This document shows positions 1 through 9,570 of a stretch of DNA of 12,500 nt, piece by piece. A model generated the notes under the pieces. That model was not told the DNA's origin. It was given only the letters and a program-made list of their open reading frames with translations, and ran no database searches. The stretch covers positions 12,347,036 through 12,359,535 of the forward strand of contig CM018891.1 of NCBI GenBank assembly GCA_009663005.1, read 5' to 3'. Both the position numbers and the translations under genes were made by a program. The stretch is from Actinidia chinensis. Its lineage: Eukaryota > Streptophyta > Magnoliopsida > Ericales > Actinidiaceae. Numbering within the stretch: position 1 is the stretch's first letter; each line of letters starts with the position of its first letter.

Positions 1-1000
1 ACAAGTCGGCCTTTATTCTTACATCTAAATGTGACATGCGCAAAGAAAAACGGGAACGGGAGAAACGAAAGGGAGTGAAAGGAGTGAAAAAGCAGAAACA
101 AAAAAAAAAAAAAGGGTGCAAAATGGGGAGAACGGGGAACAGAAGAACACATACGATTGGAAGACCAAACGTCAACATGGGGGGAAACAAGTTAGTATTC
201 TGTTGTTCTTTGCTATCTTCTTGTCTCTTACTCCTCCAGTTCTTACTGTTCTTTACTAATGACAGCCATCAACAAAGTGGTATAAAGTCCTGGTTGAATA
301 CTTCAGTTGTCCATCAGTTTGAGGATGCCAAGTGAGAGAACAATAGTTTTGTTCCTTAGTTACCCAAATGTTGTTCACTAATAACTCAAGAGAGAACTTA
401 GCATCCCGATCAGAAACGATTAGTCCTAGCATACCATGTACCTCAAAATCTCCCTAAAGAAAACAAATCTGTACATGAGAGGTATCTCGTGTCTTGTGAC
501 AAGGAATAAAATGAGAAGACCATCTTAGAAATGATCTACAACTACACAGATCGCTCCCGTCTGTGTCTACTCTAGGTAAACCCAAAACAAAATCCATCGA
601 AATATCAACCAGTAGAACTAGGAATAGGTAGGGGTGTGTATACCCATTCGGCTGGACCCTTGATTTAGCTTGCTACAAGTGGACACACCCTACCACAAAT
701 TTCTCAACATCCCGTTTCATAGGTGGCCAATGAAAAGTGCTCTGCCAGAATAGTAGTATTTTTGAGCGACTCCAAGTTGTCCCCTTAACCCTCCACCATT
801 GGGTGATTCCCGAACTAATAAGTCTTCATTGAATAATTAGGCACACCACAAACTATTCTCTCTAAACAAGAAACCCTCATTATTTATAAACTTACCCTCT
901 GCAGATTTTTCACATGCGCTATACATCTCACCAAAATCATGTTCCATAAATAAACTCCTTAATGTGCTCAAAACTAAGAATTTATCATCAAGAGAAGAGA
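1..1000 (-). pseudogene. Element 1 integrase (zinc-binding domain and catalytic core), broken
   Basis: Integrase inserts the reverse-transcribed DNA into the host genome. Reading down the minus strand: the N-terminal zinc-binding region lies at about 900-690, with its cysteine pair visible as CGRVC; the core begins with ISMDFVLG (581-609), whose Asp should be the first catalytic acid. IVSDRDAKF (394-420) carries the second. HPQTDGQ (309-329) is the block just before the catalytic Glu, which lies one base out of frame. Positions 102-1 read FTPFTPF, then HLDVRIKADL, corresponding to the FNPLTPLDL and NLDGKKKAD blocks that follow the core in plant gypsy integrases. Several stops and frameshifts interrupt it, including an A-rich or T-rich tract near 101-113. 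The C-terminus and any chromodomain are outside the window. Confidence 0.85.
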
Positions 1001-1600
1001 TTAAGGTATACCTGCTTGAAAGTGCATCACACCACTACATTTTCTACCTTGCTATAGTGAATGACATAGAAAATCTCATTAACTCAACTAACCCATCAGC
1101 ATGTCTCTTGGTCAACTTATGTTTGCTCTTCAAATGTTTTTCAAGGATTCTATGATCCTATGAATCACAAACTCTTTGGCCATAAGTAGGCTGCCAAGTC
1201 TCCAAAGCTCGACCAATGCATTAATCTTTGTCATAAGTGGTGTATTTAAGTGTGGCAAGCCCCGCTTAGTTTCTGCTAAAGTTACGCAATGGTCTCCCCT
1301 CCTGCAAAAGACAAGCGCTTTATACCCCACAGTTCTCACATCAAGTTCCAACATTTTTAGAAAAATTAGGTAAGAAAGTAAAGGAGCATGAGTAGCTTAT
1401 TGGGGTTTTAATAGCTAAACGCCTTCTCTGTTCTTTCACCCCCCATTTGAACGTACTTCTCTTGATATCTCTTCGGTAAGTGTGGCAGCGATAGTGCTAA
1501 ACCTTTACGAACCTCCCTATAAAGCTGGCAAGTCCATGAAAACTCCCTAACATTATTGACCCTAGGGGGGTCCGTCATCTTGGATGCTTTGATCTTCCTC
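1000..1600 (-). pseudogene. Element 1 RNase H domain, broken
   Basis: RNase H degrades the RNA strand of the RNA:DNA hybrid during reverse transcription. At 1600-1410 the minus strand reads the connection segment between polymerase and RNase H (NNVREFSWTCQLYREVRKG, corresponding to the VRSFHGLASFYRRFVKDF block, ending GGERTEKAFSY). At 1354-1130 it reads the domain proper, including WRLGSLLMAKEFVIH, corresponding to the ETWQHYLWPKEFVIH block common in plant gypsy elements. The downstream DHESLKH block is degraded to RIIESLK, so a catalytic Asp-His pair is damaged. The domain ends near the DALSRRYTL motif around 1040-1000. Pieces lie in different frames and cannot be one working protein. Confidence 0.85.
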
Positions 1601-2440
1601 ATCAACCTCCGTTCCTTTAGAACTCACAACAAACCTAAGAAAACAATTTATCGGTGCAGAAGGTACACTTTTTGAGGTTAGCATATAACTTTTCCTTTCT
1701 AAACACATCCAAATCAATTGGCAAATGTGAGATATGATCATGTGCACAACTTTTAAACTATAAGTCATAATGTCATGCAAAATAAATAACAACGAATTTT
1801 CTAATACAAAGCACGCCAAACATGATTCATTAAGCCATGAAGTACTAGGTGCATTAGTTACCCAAAAGAGGCATGACCAACCACTCATACAATCCATATT
1901 TAGTTGTGAATGCAGTCTTCCATTAATCACCTTCTTTTCATCCTAATTTAATGATATCCGTTTTAAGATCAATTTTAGAAAAGACAAGAACCATGCACTC
2001 ATCAACATGTCATCTAAGCAAGAATAGGGTATCGTACTTAAAACCGTTATTTTGGTTATGGCTCTGTCAAGCAACACACTCCTCCATGTCCCATCCTTCT
2101 TAGGAACTAGAATCACTGGAACTGGCACACGGGCTCAATACTCTCCTCTCTCACAATCAATCCCTTCCCCATCAAATTTTTTTCAACTTGCCTTTGAAGT
2201 TCTTTTTGTCTCCTCCCTCCGGATTGTCCTAATGCTGGCGGAGTCACTCCGGCGGGGGGGGGGGGGGTGGTCGTCCCGTCTTAATTCGCAAAGTGGGAGC
2301 CAAGTGTCAGGAGTGCACAGGGAGGAACCGCGGGATAAACTCGATGATGTTCAATCTGTCCTGATTATGGTAAACATGTGTACCTCATCAGGAAACACAA
2401 TCCTCAAACTCCTGCAAGAGAGAAACAACGACACTAGGCA
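1560..2440 (-). pseudogene. Element 1 reverse transcriptase, broken
   Basis: This is the RNA-dependent DNA polymerase of element 1. Visible in minus-strand order: LLQEFED (about 2425-2400); QIEHH (near 2355); the KELQRQVEK block (about 2205-2178); PVPVILVPKKDGTWR (2125-2080), the most obvious RT block; LDDML; then at 1880-1600 NAPSTS, the polymerase active-site region, and FLRFVVSSKGTEVDEE. The YFDD-type active-site box near 1775-1760 is broken by a single extra base, leaving YFA in one frame and HDIMTYS in the next. A 14-G run (2254-2267, plus strand) interrupts the segment before KELQRQ. The open frame at 2052-2483 on the plus strand is an antisense shadow of this region. Confidence 0.88.
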
Positions 2441-2779
2441 AAAAGAATCAGTGGTTACGTTTAAAAAACTTACTTGTACATGATAACAATCATGGCCTGC
2501 CGGCTTGAAATTAATGCTCTCTGAACCTCAATTGTTTTGCATAAGATTTTTTGTTTTCTCTCTCTAAAGCCTCAACTATTCTTGTCACTCTCATTCTTTT
2601 CTTTCTTCTCATCAATTCTTCGATCACTCATTTTTGTAACCTCCTTATCCATCATAGACCTGTTTTGTGTCATCGGAACTAGAGTGATGGTTCTTTGATT
2701 GAACATGAACGAGTATTTGTTGGTAAAACCATCATGCTATACACGCCGATCAAATTGCCACAGTCTTCTTAGGAGAAGA
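2440..2779 (-). pseudogene. Element 1 protease C-terminal half and protease-RT linker
   Basis: Just left of element 2 the minus strand reads LLRRLWQFDRRV, a stop, then HDGFTNKYSFMFNQRTITLV. This corresponds to the LLGRPWQFDRRVTHDGF block that ends the aspartic protease in this gypsy subgroup. The reading starts at exactly the point where the protease half at 9846-10060 leaves off, so the two stretches were contiguous before element 2 inserted. The remainder (about 2690-2440) is the low-complexity, lysine- and glutamate-rich linker leading to reverse transcriptase, followed by MIVIMYKEVFLNV near 2490-2450. One stop and at least one frameshift are present. Confidence 0.82.
2775..2779. repeat. 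Left target-site duplication of element 2 (GAAGA)
   Basis: Five bases directly outside the TG end of the left LTR. The matching right flank (9846-9849) is GAGA, one A shorter. The two flanks belong to the same protease codons, which independently fixes the insertion point. Confidence 0.6.
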
Positions 2780-3886
2780 TGTCACGCCCCAGTCAAATCA
2801 AGACTTGGTCACGTAAGCAAATAACAAAAAAATTCAAACTAAATACTATAACAAATATATTTGTCATTTCATCAGAGTACGATAAATCATTCCCATGGAC
2901 CATGCTCTCCATGATCTATCAAGTACAAAAAAAATAAGGATAATAATAGATACTGAAATTTCACTCAGATCGGACACCATCTCGCCGTGTGGATTCCACC
3001 GCCTATTCTTTCTGATCATAGGTTAATCACACCATATAATTTTTCCTTTTATCTTTCAAATATATCAAAAGTATTGTGGTTCTTCTTTCTCTAACTTTCC
3101 ATCTCTTTTCTGTTATTTTAATTATTTATTTGTTTATAGAATAAAAATATATATGTATAAAGTTAAGTAATGATAGTGTCCGGACACAATCATCGTGATT
3201 AAATAAAATTACATTCCAACCCCTCTAACTCAAATGTCCTTTTATCTTGTCCCAAAAATTTTTTTCATTTTTTAATTTAAATCCCAAAGTATAAGTTGAT
3301 ACTAAATATTATTCTAACAATTAATAAAAAAAAAGTCAAAAGCAATATAAAATTCGTTAATTACCAATTTTGAGTCCACACCGCGGCCAAATAAACAGTA
3401 CAATTTGTTTCAAGAATTAAAACATTTATAACAAAAATAAACAACGGCATCCACATGCCCACGAATAGGAAACCTCGTACATGAAATTCATTTTTATAGT
3501 AAAGTCAAGTTATCCTTGAAAATATTTAAACAATGAACTTGTATGCTTAAAGCCAAAATCTATGATACATAATCAATAATAAAAACATGATTCAAGAAAA
3601 TATCTTGTTTATACCAAAATATACGTTGTTTCATCCCTGATTTCTCCAATCAATCAGTTCTCAATTTTCAGCTTTTCTCAAAAAGTATTAACTCCACTAA
3701 TTTAGAATGACACACCTAGGCTAATACCATCCGAGCTACTTCTCGGACTTTCCCGAGGGGTTGATATACTCAATATCCGGCTACTTCTCGGCTTTCAACG
3801 AAGGTTTGACATACCAATATCCGGCCTACTTCTCAGACTTTCACCGAAGGTTTGACATAACCAATATCCGGCCTACTCTCGGATTT
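2780..3886 (-). repeat. Element 2 3' LTR, 5'-truncated copy
   Basis: Direct repeat of 7762 to about 8865. Both copies begin (plus strand) with a TG end and share stretches such as TCAAATCAAGACT, AATACTATAACA, CATCAGAGTACGATAA and ATCACACCATATAATTT in the same order, and both carry the tandem repeats near their inner end. Differences are largely indels. Alignment to the right LTR stops inside the fourth tandem unit at about 3883-3890, where integrase coding begins, so about 0.95 kb of LTR (the equivalent of 8870-9845) is missing. The stretch has no coding content. Confidence 0.88.
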
Positions 3887-3887
3887 C
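3721..3887. repeat. Tandem repeat of about 46 bp in the left LTR (3 full units plus a partial)
   Basis: Direct tandem units start near 3721, 3771, 3814 and 3861. The unit contains CCAATATCCGGCCTACTTCT followed by CGGACTTTCACCGAAGGTTTGACATA. The fourth unit is cut short at the junction with integrase. The same array exists in the right LTR, so it was part of the LTR before insertion. Confidence 0.85.
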
Positions 3888-4200
3888 TTCAGCCTCCACC
3901 AAAATGACGACATAAACCATGATAATCTTCGTTCCACCAGGATGAACGGCCAGGCGCGAATGATGAACTCACAAAGTACGTCATTTCTACTAGATAATGG
4001 CACAAATAATCTAGACTTATACCTCAAACCCGATCCTCGTGTAAAACCAATCTGTCGGGCCTATACCTCTAGAATTGCGGTCGCCAATAGTCTTTGCCTT
4101 CACATCTTGCTGTTGTGCTCAATGACCCTACTAATGATTGAGGTTTTCTATAGACAATGTGAACAAGTAGAAGACTCACCTGTCCGCTGAGAGTAAGTAT
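3886..4200 (-). pseudogene. Element 2 integrase N-terminal zinc-binding domain, truncated
   Basis: The minus strand encodes the start of the integrase HHCC zinc-binding domain. RNDVLCE lies near 3990-3970; a one-base frame change leads into HHSRLAVHPGGTK (about 3968-3930), with both zinc-ligand histidines, and then FWWRLKKSE (about 3904-3878). In the family the next residues should include the Cys-x2-Cys pair and then the catalytic core. Instead the sequence turns into LTR tandem repeat, so the cysteines and the whole DDE core are absent. This is a deletion, not a frameshift, because no core block is found elsewhere in element 2. Confidence 0.85.
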
Positions 4201-4915
4201 ACTCACGATATCCTGAAGATTTGCCACTCACTAATAGAAATACTGCCAAAGTGCTACGAAGATTTCCGACTAGAGTATCGGCCACAACGTTGCCGTCCCT
4301 GGATGATATTGTAAATCAAAATCGTAGTCTTCCATGATTCCATCCATCGTCGCTGCCTCATGTTCAAAGTCCTCTGGTAAACAGATATTTCAAACTTTTA
4401 TGGTCTGAAAATACTTCAAAACGCTCCCCGTAAAGTAATGTCTCAAACTCTTCAATGCAAAGATAACCGCCGCAAGCTCTAAGTCGTGAGTCGGATAATT
4501 CTGTCATGCGGGGGTTTTCCCCCCCCCCCCTTTATTGACGAGAGTCATATGCAATCACTTTACCCAACTGCAGCAGCCCCCCCACGTAAACCCAAACATC
4601 ACATGAAGCGTCGCAGTCACACGGTATATCCCAACTCTCGCTCAAGTATAACCAGAATCGGTGCCGAATCAATCTCTTCTTAAGTTCTTGAAAAGAATGC
4701 TCGCACGGCATCGTTCCAATAAGTTCGGAATTCCCTTCTCGTAAGTCGAGTATCGTGCCGATTAAACATGAAAAAGTTCCTCTACAAACGTCGGGAGAAA
4801 CCGGCTAAACCCAAGAAACTATTGAATCTCACATACGGGTCTTTGTCATTTTGACCAATTATCACTGCCTCAATCTTTGATGAATCCACAACTACTCCAT
4901 TCCCTGACACAAAGT
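4200..4915 (-). pseudogene. Element 2 RNase H domain, broken
   Basis: In minus-strand order: ELKKRL (near 4690), CDAS with the first catalytic Asp (about 4615), LGKVIAYDSRQ (about 4565-4535), a 12-base poly-G on the coding strand (complement of 4519-4530), NYPTHDLELAAVIFALKSL (about 4501-4445), SDHKSLKYL (about 4410-4385, shifted frame) and EDYDFDLQYHPG (about 4338-4300). These are the standard blocks of a plant gypsy RNase H in the standard order. The poly-G run sits where the few residues between SRQ and NYPTHD should be. From about 4290 to 4200 only weak linker similarity is left. Several frameshifts make it non-functional. Confidence 0.87.
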
Positions 4916-5660
4916 GACTAAGAACTTCACCTCAGGTAACCAAAATTCGCACTTGCTAACTTAGCGTAAAACGGGCTCTCGCAAGAGCTTAACACGATCC
5001 TCAATGTCTTCAAGGGACTCAACCGAGGGCGGTAGATCAAGATTGTCGTCCACGAATACAACCACGAAACGGTCAGATATGGATTGAAGATGCGATTAAT
5101 CAAATCCATGAAAGCTGCTGCTGCGTTCATAAGACCAAATTGGGCATTACAAGAAAAACTCATATGCCCGTAGCGTGTGACGAAAAACCGTCTTTTTGTT
5201 TTTTTGGTTTTTTTTTTATCGCAAGTCCCCCTCCTTAATTCGCAAATGGTGATAAACCCGACCCTCAAATCGATCTTCGAAAAGCAGCTCGAACCTTTTA
5301 ATTGGTCAAATAAGTCATCGATTCTCAGAAGGGATACTGTTCTTTATCGTCACACGATTCAATCGTCGTAAGCTACATACATCCTAAGCGATCCATCCTT
5401 CTCTTAGAAAACAAAGTTGAAGCTCCCCATGGTGATGCGTAAGTAGATAAAAACCATTATCCAACAATCGAATTGAAACCTTCAACTCTTGACAATTCGG
5501 CGGTGCAAAACAATAGGTGGTACTAAAATAGGTGCGGTGCCGGCATAAGATCAATGGAGAACTCAATCCTGAGGGTGGTAATTCCGTCAAATCTTCTGGA
5601 AAGACATCCGAAAATTCGTAAACAACATGTGGCAAAGCCACGCTTAACTACGCTACCCTC
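4915..5660 (-). pseudogene. Element 2 reverse transcriptase, broken
   Basis: The minus-strand reading opens with YEFSDVFPEDLTELPPS (about 5618-5568), then ELKVSIRLLDNGF (about 5495-5455), and after a degraded stretch LRIKEGDL (about 5245-5222), TRYGHMSF (about 5180-5157), NAAAAFMDLINRIFNPYL (about 5130-5077) and VVVFVDDNL (about 5068-5040). The last is the FVDD-type active-site box with both catalytic aspartates present, though the following ILIYSR block lies in another frame. LRIVLSSCESPFYAKLASANF (about 5008-4945) marks the thumb end. An A-rich insert (complement of 5192-5218) separates the GDL and TRYGH blocks. Confidence 0.9.
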
Positions 5661-5739
5661 ATCACCAAGCACGCGAGAAAAGAAAATTCAACTCCCCTTG
5701 CCTATGCACAGCAGTAGACGAAGGACAAAACCACAACAT

Positions 5740-6110
5740 CGTTCCCACACGAAATGAAAGCGTCTCCCTCGGGTGTACAAAAAGTAACCCAGATGTCGAA
5801 TACAATCAGTAGACGATAGTCAGTCAACCAACCATACCAAGGATTATGTCAAAAGAAGTTCTGTCAAACATAATAAAGTCAAACACAAAATGTCGACAAC
5901 GATACTCAACATAACAAGAGCTACAAACTCGTATCAGAGTTGTTCTTCCCTCAAACTGGAGTGTCTATATAAGCACTGAATCTAAAACTTTATTTTTAAT
6001 CCCAATGCCAAAGCAAAAGATGAGCGATGAATAAATGTGATGCTCCCATTGTCGATGAGAACACGAGCCCACGAATTAAAATGAGAAAAGTACCTCGCAC
6101 AACAGAGGTA
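5740..6110 (-). pseudogene. Element 2 aspartic protease (retropepsin-like), broken
   Basis: The retroelement protease cleaves the Gag-Pol polyprotein into mature proteins. The minus strand reads WARVLIDNGSITFIHRSSF (6071-6015), then ALALGLK. This is the active-site block of plant gypsy proteases, normally DTG or DSG; here the middle residue reads Asn (IDNG at 6042-6068). Further down come LDSVLI, TTLIRVCSSC (about 5950-5920), FVFDFIMFDRTSFDIILGM (about 5890-5835) and HPRGRRFHFV (about 5780-5750), in the order expected. One stop and several small shifts interrupt it. It lies between gag and RT, as in all gypsy elements. Confidence 0.87.
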
Positions 6111-6164
6111 TCCAACTTACTGCTCTTGCTGTCCGTTGCCCCCAGACGGTCTGCGCTGATGTCA

Positions 6165-7271
6165 TAGCAGTAAACACGTCCCTGCGTCCTCTGACCCCGC
6201 TGCGCTTATCGCCTGTGGTCTAGACTGAATATGACGTCTGTGTGATGTAAATGTTGGAGTGGCCCTCGATTGCCTGAAAACTGAACGAGTAGGTTGTTGC
6301 ATCCCATAGCTCCCTGGACTAATTCCCCTTTGCGTGGCACTGGACGCATTATATGTCCAACTTGGCCCCACTGAAAACAAGTAGGTGGTCCCCTACTCTT
6401 TGTTTCTGATCTGGGTTGGCTATATGATGTGCCCTCGATTGGCGAATGCTTAAATTGCCCTTTCAATGGGCAGTTTAAACCCCGATGACCATACTGTGAC
6501 AACCAACAAGTCGGCCTATCCGCTGATGTTGGTCTGATGATAAACCTATGAAACATGTGGGGTGAAGATCTATAGGATACTGCTACTGAGTAGTAAAACT
6601 GCTTGGGTTTTTAACGAACGCCCCTCAAGATTGGTTGCTAGTGACCTTACGATTGAGATTTAGGATTGTGATCTTCCTAGTCTCATTTAATGTCTCTCAA
6701 TGGCCGTCGCCGCACAACCATAGTAGAGTAAACCTTGATTAAGTTTTCGACCAATCTGTTCCTTATGGAGGGCCTAAGCCCTTGCATAAACTGGTTTGCC
6801 TTCTCCTCCTCCTGTCGACACAACTGCTTTCGTAAACCTTGACAAACTAGTGAATTTCGCTTCATATGGAGTCACAGCATTTCCCTAAAAAACTTGGACT
6901 AAAGTAATAAACTCCATTCTCAGCGCCCCTTTGCTGTGTCTGTAAAGTATGATCTAGAAAATCTCCTAAACGGTTCCCACTTCTAGCCACACTTTCTCCA
7001 CAGTCTTCCCCACTGGAGGAGGCGTCCCCTTGCAATGATAGATGCAAACAATACTCTCAAATTCTCCTCTGTCACCCAAAATGTATCTAAGCTCTAGTGA
7101 CCGTTCTAGCCAATCCTCTACTATCAAAGGATTCGGTTTGCCTAAAAGTGGGCGGGCGAAGTTGAAGAAAATGCCTAATGCAGGGGTAGCATGGTGTCAG
7201 CTGCTTAGCTAGCACTTGCATTGCCTGAAACGTGGTCCTTACCACTTGTTCAATGGCATGAAACCCCTTAC

Positions 7272-7338
<67 letters not shown>

Positions 7339-7538
7339 TTGAATTCTGCACCACCAAAATACGCAGGTGGAGCACTTCCAGTACCTCCACTTTCCTCTAG
7401 CTCCTCCCCCCCCCCATCACAGACTCTGGTGATTCGCATCCCCCTATTCACGGAATTCACGAGGACCCCGCGTGCCTCCACGGCCTCCCGAGCTCCTGTA
7501 GGTTGACCTCGCGCGACCTATTATTGTTCGTGGTGCAT
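6165..7538 (-). pseudogene. Element 2 gag (capsid and nucleocapsid), broken
   Basis: Gag forms the virus-like particle and packages element RNA. The proposed start is the ATG at 7538-7536, because the next codons resemble the MPPRRNNNR-type start of related gag proteins. Capsid blocks follow: NPLIVEDWLERS (about 7125-7090), EFITLVQ, then YEAKFTSLSRF (about 6862-6830), and NQFMQGLRPSIRNRLVE (about 6795-6745), which is well preserved. Two nucleocapsid knuckles follow: CWLSQYGHRGLNC (6515-6460) and CFQWGQVGHIMRPVP (6382-6335). Both have lost ligand cysteines: Ser or Trp replaces the second Cys, and Val sits at the last position of the second knuckle. A run of 30 C, A, 35 C (7273-7338) splits the N-terminal region. 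Confidence 0.88.
7273..7338. repeat. Long poly-C tract (30 C, one A, 35 C)
   Basis: A 66-base tract that is all C apart from the A at 7303, inside element 2 gag. The plus-strand proline-rich frame over it (7216-7506) and the minus-strand glycine-rich frame are by-products of the homopolymer. Gag proteins of this family have no polyglycine segment here to my knowledge, so it is either a local expansion or a sequencing or assembly artefact. Confidence 0.8.
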
Positions 7539-7749
7539 GTTCTACCACAATGCCTAAGGCTAAGATAATCAAATTATTATCATAAATCAAAATATGTATT
7601 TCTACCGTATGAAATAATTAACAAGATACCCCTGTATTTTCTTTTTATCACTCACTACTGATGTAACTTCCTCGTGTTACCTCCAAAACCTAGATACCAA
7701 GACAAACGTAGGTCTAACCACCCAAGGCTCATAGGTATTCGAACCTAGA
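7539..7749 (-). other. Element 2 untranslated leader between primer site and gag
   Basis: About 210 bp between the primer binding site and the proposed gag ATG. It is AT-rich at 7560-7660 and has no recognisable coding block or repeat. A leader this short is in the usual range for gypsy elements. It would hold the RNA packaging and dimerisation signals, but none can be identified by eye. Confidence 0.55.
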
Positions 7750-7761
7750 GCTCTGATACCA
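7750..7761 (-). other. Element 2 primer binding site for tRNA-iMet
   Basis: The minus strand reads TGGTATCAGAGC, the exact 12-base complement of the plant initiator-methionine tRNA 3' end, which primes minus-strand DNA synthesis. It directly abuts the LTR end at 7762. The next bases on the minus strand (TCTAGGTTCGAATACC) also resemble the complement of the tRNA T-arm. Confidence 0.92.
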
Positions 7762-8696
7762 TGTTATCATGCTCCGGTCAAATCAAGACTGAGAACATAA
7801 GCAAATAACATAAAAAATTCAAAACTAAATACTATAACACATTATATTTGTCATTCATCAGAGTACGATAATCCTTTCAATGGACATGCTCTCTATGATC
7901 TATTCAAATACAAAAAACATAAGGATACTATCCATAGGACAAAATACTGAAATTCATTCAGATCGAGACACCATCTCGCCTTTGATTCCACGCCATATCT
8001 TTCAGATCATAGGCTAATCACACCATATAATTTCTCCTTTTATCTTTCAAATATATCAAAAGTATGGGTACTTTCTTCTTTCTTAACTTTCCGTCTCTTT
8101 CTTTTGTGTTATATTATTTTTTGTTATAGAATAAAAAAATAATATAAAGTTAAGTAATGATAGTGTCGGATACAATCATCCGTTTATTAAATAAAATTAC
8201 ATCCAACCCCTCTAACTAAAATATTATTTTATCTGTCCAAAAGTTTTTCCATTTTTCAAGTTACTCCCCAAATATAATTTATAACTTAAATATAATTATA
8301 ACAATTCATAAAAAAATTTTAAGCAATAAAATTAGTTAATACAATTGTACCCACAAAGGCCAAATAAACATAATTAATTTTTTTCAAAGAATTAAAACAT
8401 TTATAAAAAAAATGAACAATCGGCATCCACATTGCCGCACGAATCGAATAACTCGGTACCTGAAATTTATTTTTTAGTAAAGGTAAGTTACCTTGAAAAA
8501 AATTGAACAATGAACTTGATGCTTCAAGTCAAAATATGATACATAACATATAATGAAACAACATATAAATAAAATATGCTTTTGTTATACCAAAATATTA
8601 CTTTTGTTTCAATCCCTGATTTCTCCAATCATCAGTTCTCAATTTTCTTGCTTTCCTCAAAAAGTATTACTCCAATAATTAGAATGACACACCTAG

Positions 8697-8940
8697 GCTA
8701 ATACTTATCCGGCCTACTTCTCGGACTTTCAGCGAGGGTTTGATATATAAAATATCGGCCTACTTCTCGACTTTCACCGAAGGTTTGACATACCAATATC
8801 AGGCTACTTCTCGGACTTTCACGAACGTTTGACATACCAACTATCAGGCTACATTCTCGGTCACTAACCGAAGGGGTACGACATTCCTCCCGCGCGGTGT
8901 TATATTTTTGCCATCTCGACTTTCATTCAGGTTTAATATA
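8697..8940. repeat. Tandem repeat of about 46 bp in the right LTR (4 to 5 units)
   Basis: Units start near 8697, 8750, 8792 and 8836, with a degenerate fifth at 8898-8940 after a short interruption. Each holds a TTCTCGGACTTTCACCGAAGG-like core followed by TTTGACATA. The array matches the one at 3721-3887 and shows that the array continues past the point where the left copy is cut. Confidence 0.82.
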
Positions 8941-9449
8941 AGCATTATAATTTCTGGTATATCCTAGCGCTAGCTCCCCTCCCCTGTCATTCACAAAATT
9001 TATTTTCAAGATCCAACATACATAAATGTACACGGCTAACAGCTTTAATGAAAATAACAGAAATATTACAAAAATATCATAATTCAGCAACAAAACCCAA
9101 GATGAAAAAAGCCCCAAAAGTAAACTCTCGTTTACCTTGTCAGTAGAAAGGAAGTGGTAGGTTTTAAGTTAATACGCAAATAATGCCTCAATAGACTTTG
9201 ATATAAGCTATTAACAACAAATCCAAAGAAAACCCTAACAAACTAACAACCTTTACCTCAATTAAATACAAGAAGCTCCAAAAATGAAGAATATGGGATG
9301 AATCAAAATACTCAGAATCTCTGATATATTGCTCGAGATGAAGCCCCAGTTGAGTGATAATGTCTCTCCAAATAATCACCACTTGAATCACACTCTACTC
9401 ACTCCGATCTAACATTATAAACTTAAAACAATCTGTATTTCAACACACA

Positions 9450-9570
9450 CAGACGAGAGAGAAGAGGCAGACTCGAGTGAGAGGAGGGAATGATCCAGTG
9501 AAAAGAGAGAGAGGTGATAATTAAAGAAGAGGTAAGGAAAAAGAGAAAAGTAAAAAAGAAAGGTAATGAT
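9450..9570. repeat. Purine-rich (GA) tract within the 5' LTR
   Basis: The plus strand is strongly A/G over about 120 bases, with GAGAGAGAAGAGG and AAAGAGAGAGAGG runs; the sense strand of the element is therefore CT-rich. CT-rich stretches are common near plant transcription start sites and retroelement leaders, so a promoter or leader role is possible but unproven. Confidence 0.5.

Noticed and set aside
36..335. Plus-strand 99-aa open frame with basic N-terminus and hydrophobic middle
   Set aside because: It is antisense to integrase; the minus strand carries HPQTDGQ and the post-core blocks here.
2052..2483. Plus-strand 143-aa open frame
   Set aside because: Antisense to clear reverse transcriptase words and broken by a homopolymer; no family resemblance of its own.
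6506..6517. 12-base word ACAAGTCGGCCT shared with positions 1-12
   Set aside because: It falls in different proteins and frames (gag knuckle versus integrase) and does not extend, so chance is the simplest explanation.
7216..7506. Proline-rich plus-strand protein and glycine-rich minus-strand protein
   Set aside because: Both are translations of the poly-C tract; the rest of the region reads as gag on the minus strand.
7715..7761. tRNA-like 3' end (GGTTCGAA-like box plus TGGTATCAGAGC)
   Set aside because: No acceptor, D-arm or anticodon arm pairs with it; position next to an LTR identifies a primer binding site.
9188..9391. Possible host exon with a GT-type splice donor near 9250 in the minus strand
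   Set aside because: No protein family resemblance, and the stretch lies inside the LTR as fixed by the protease flanks.
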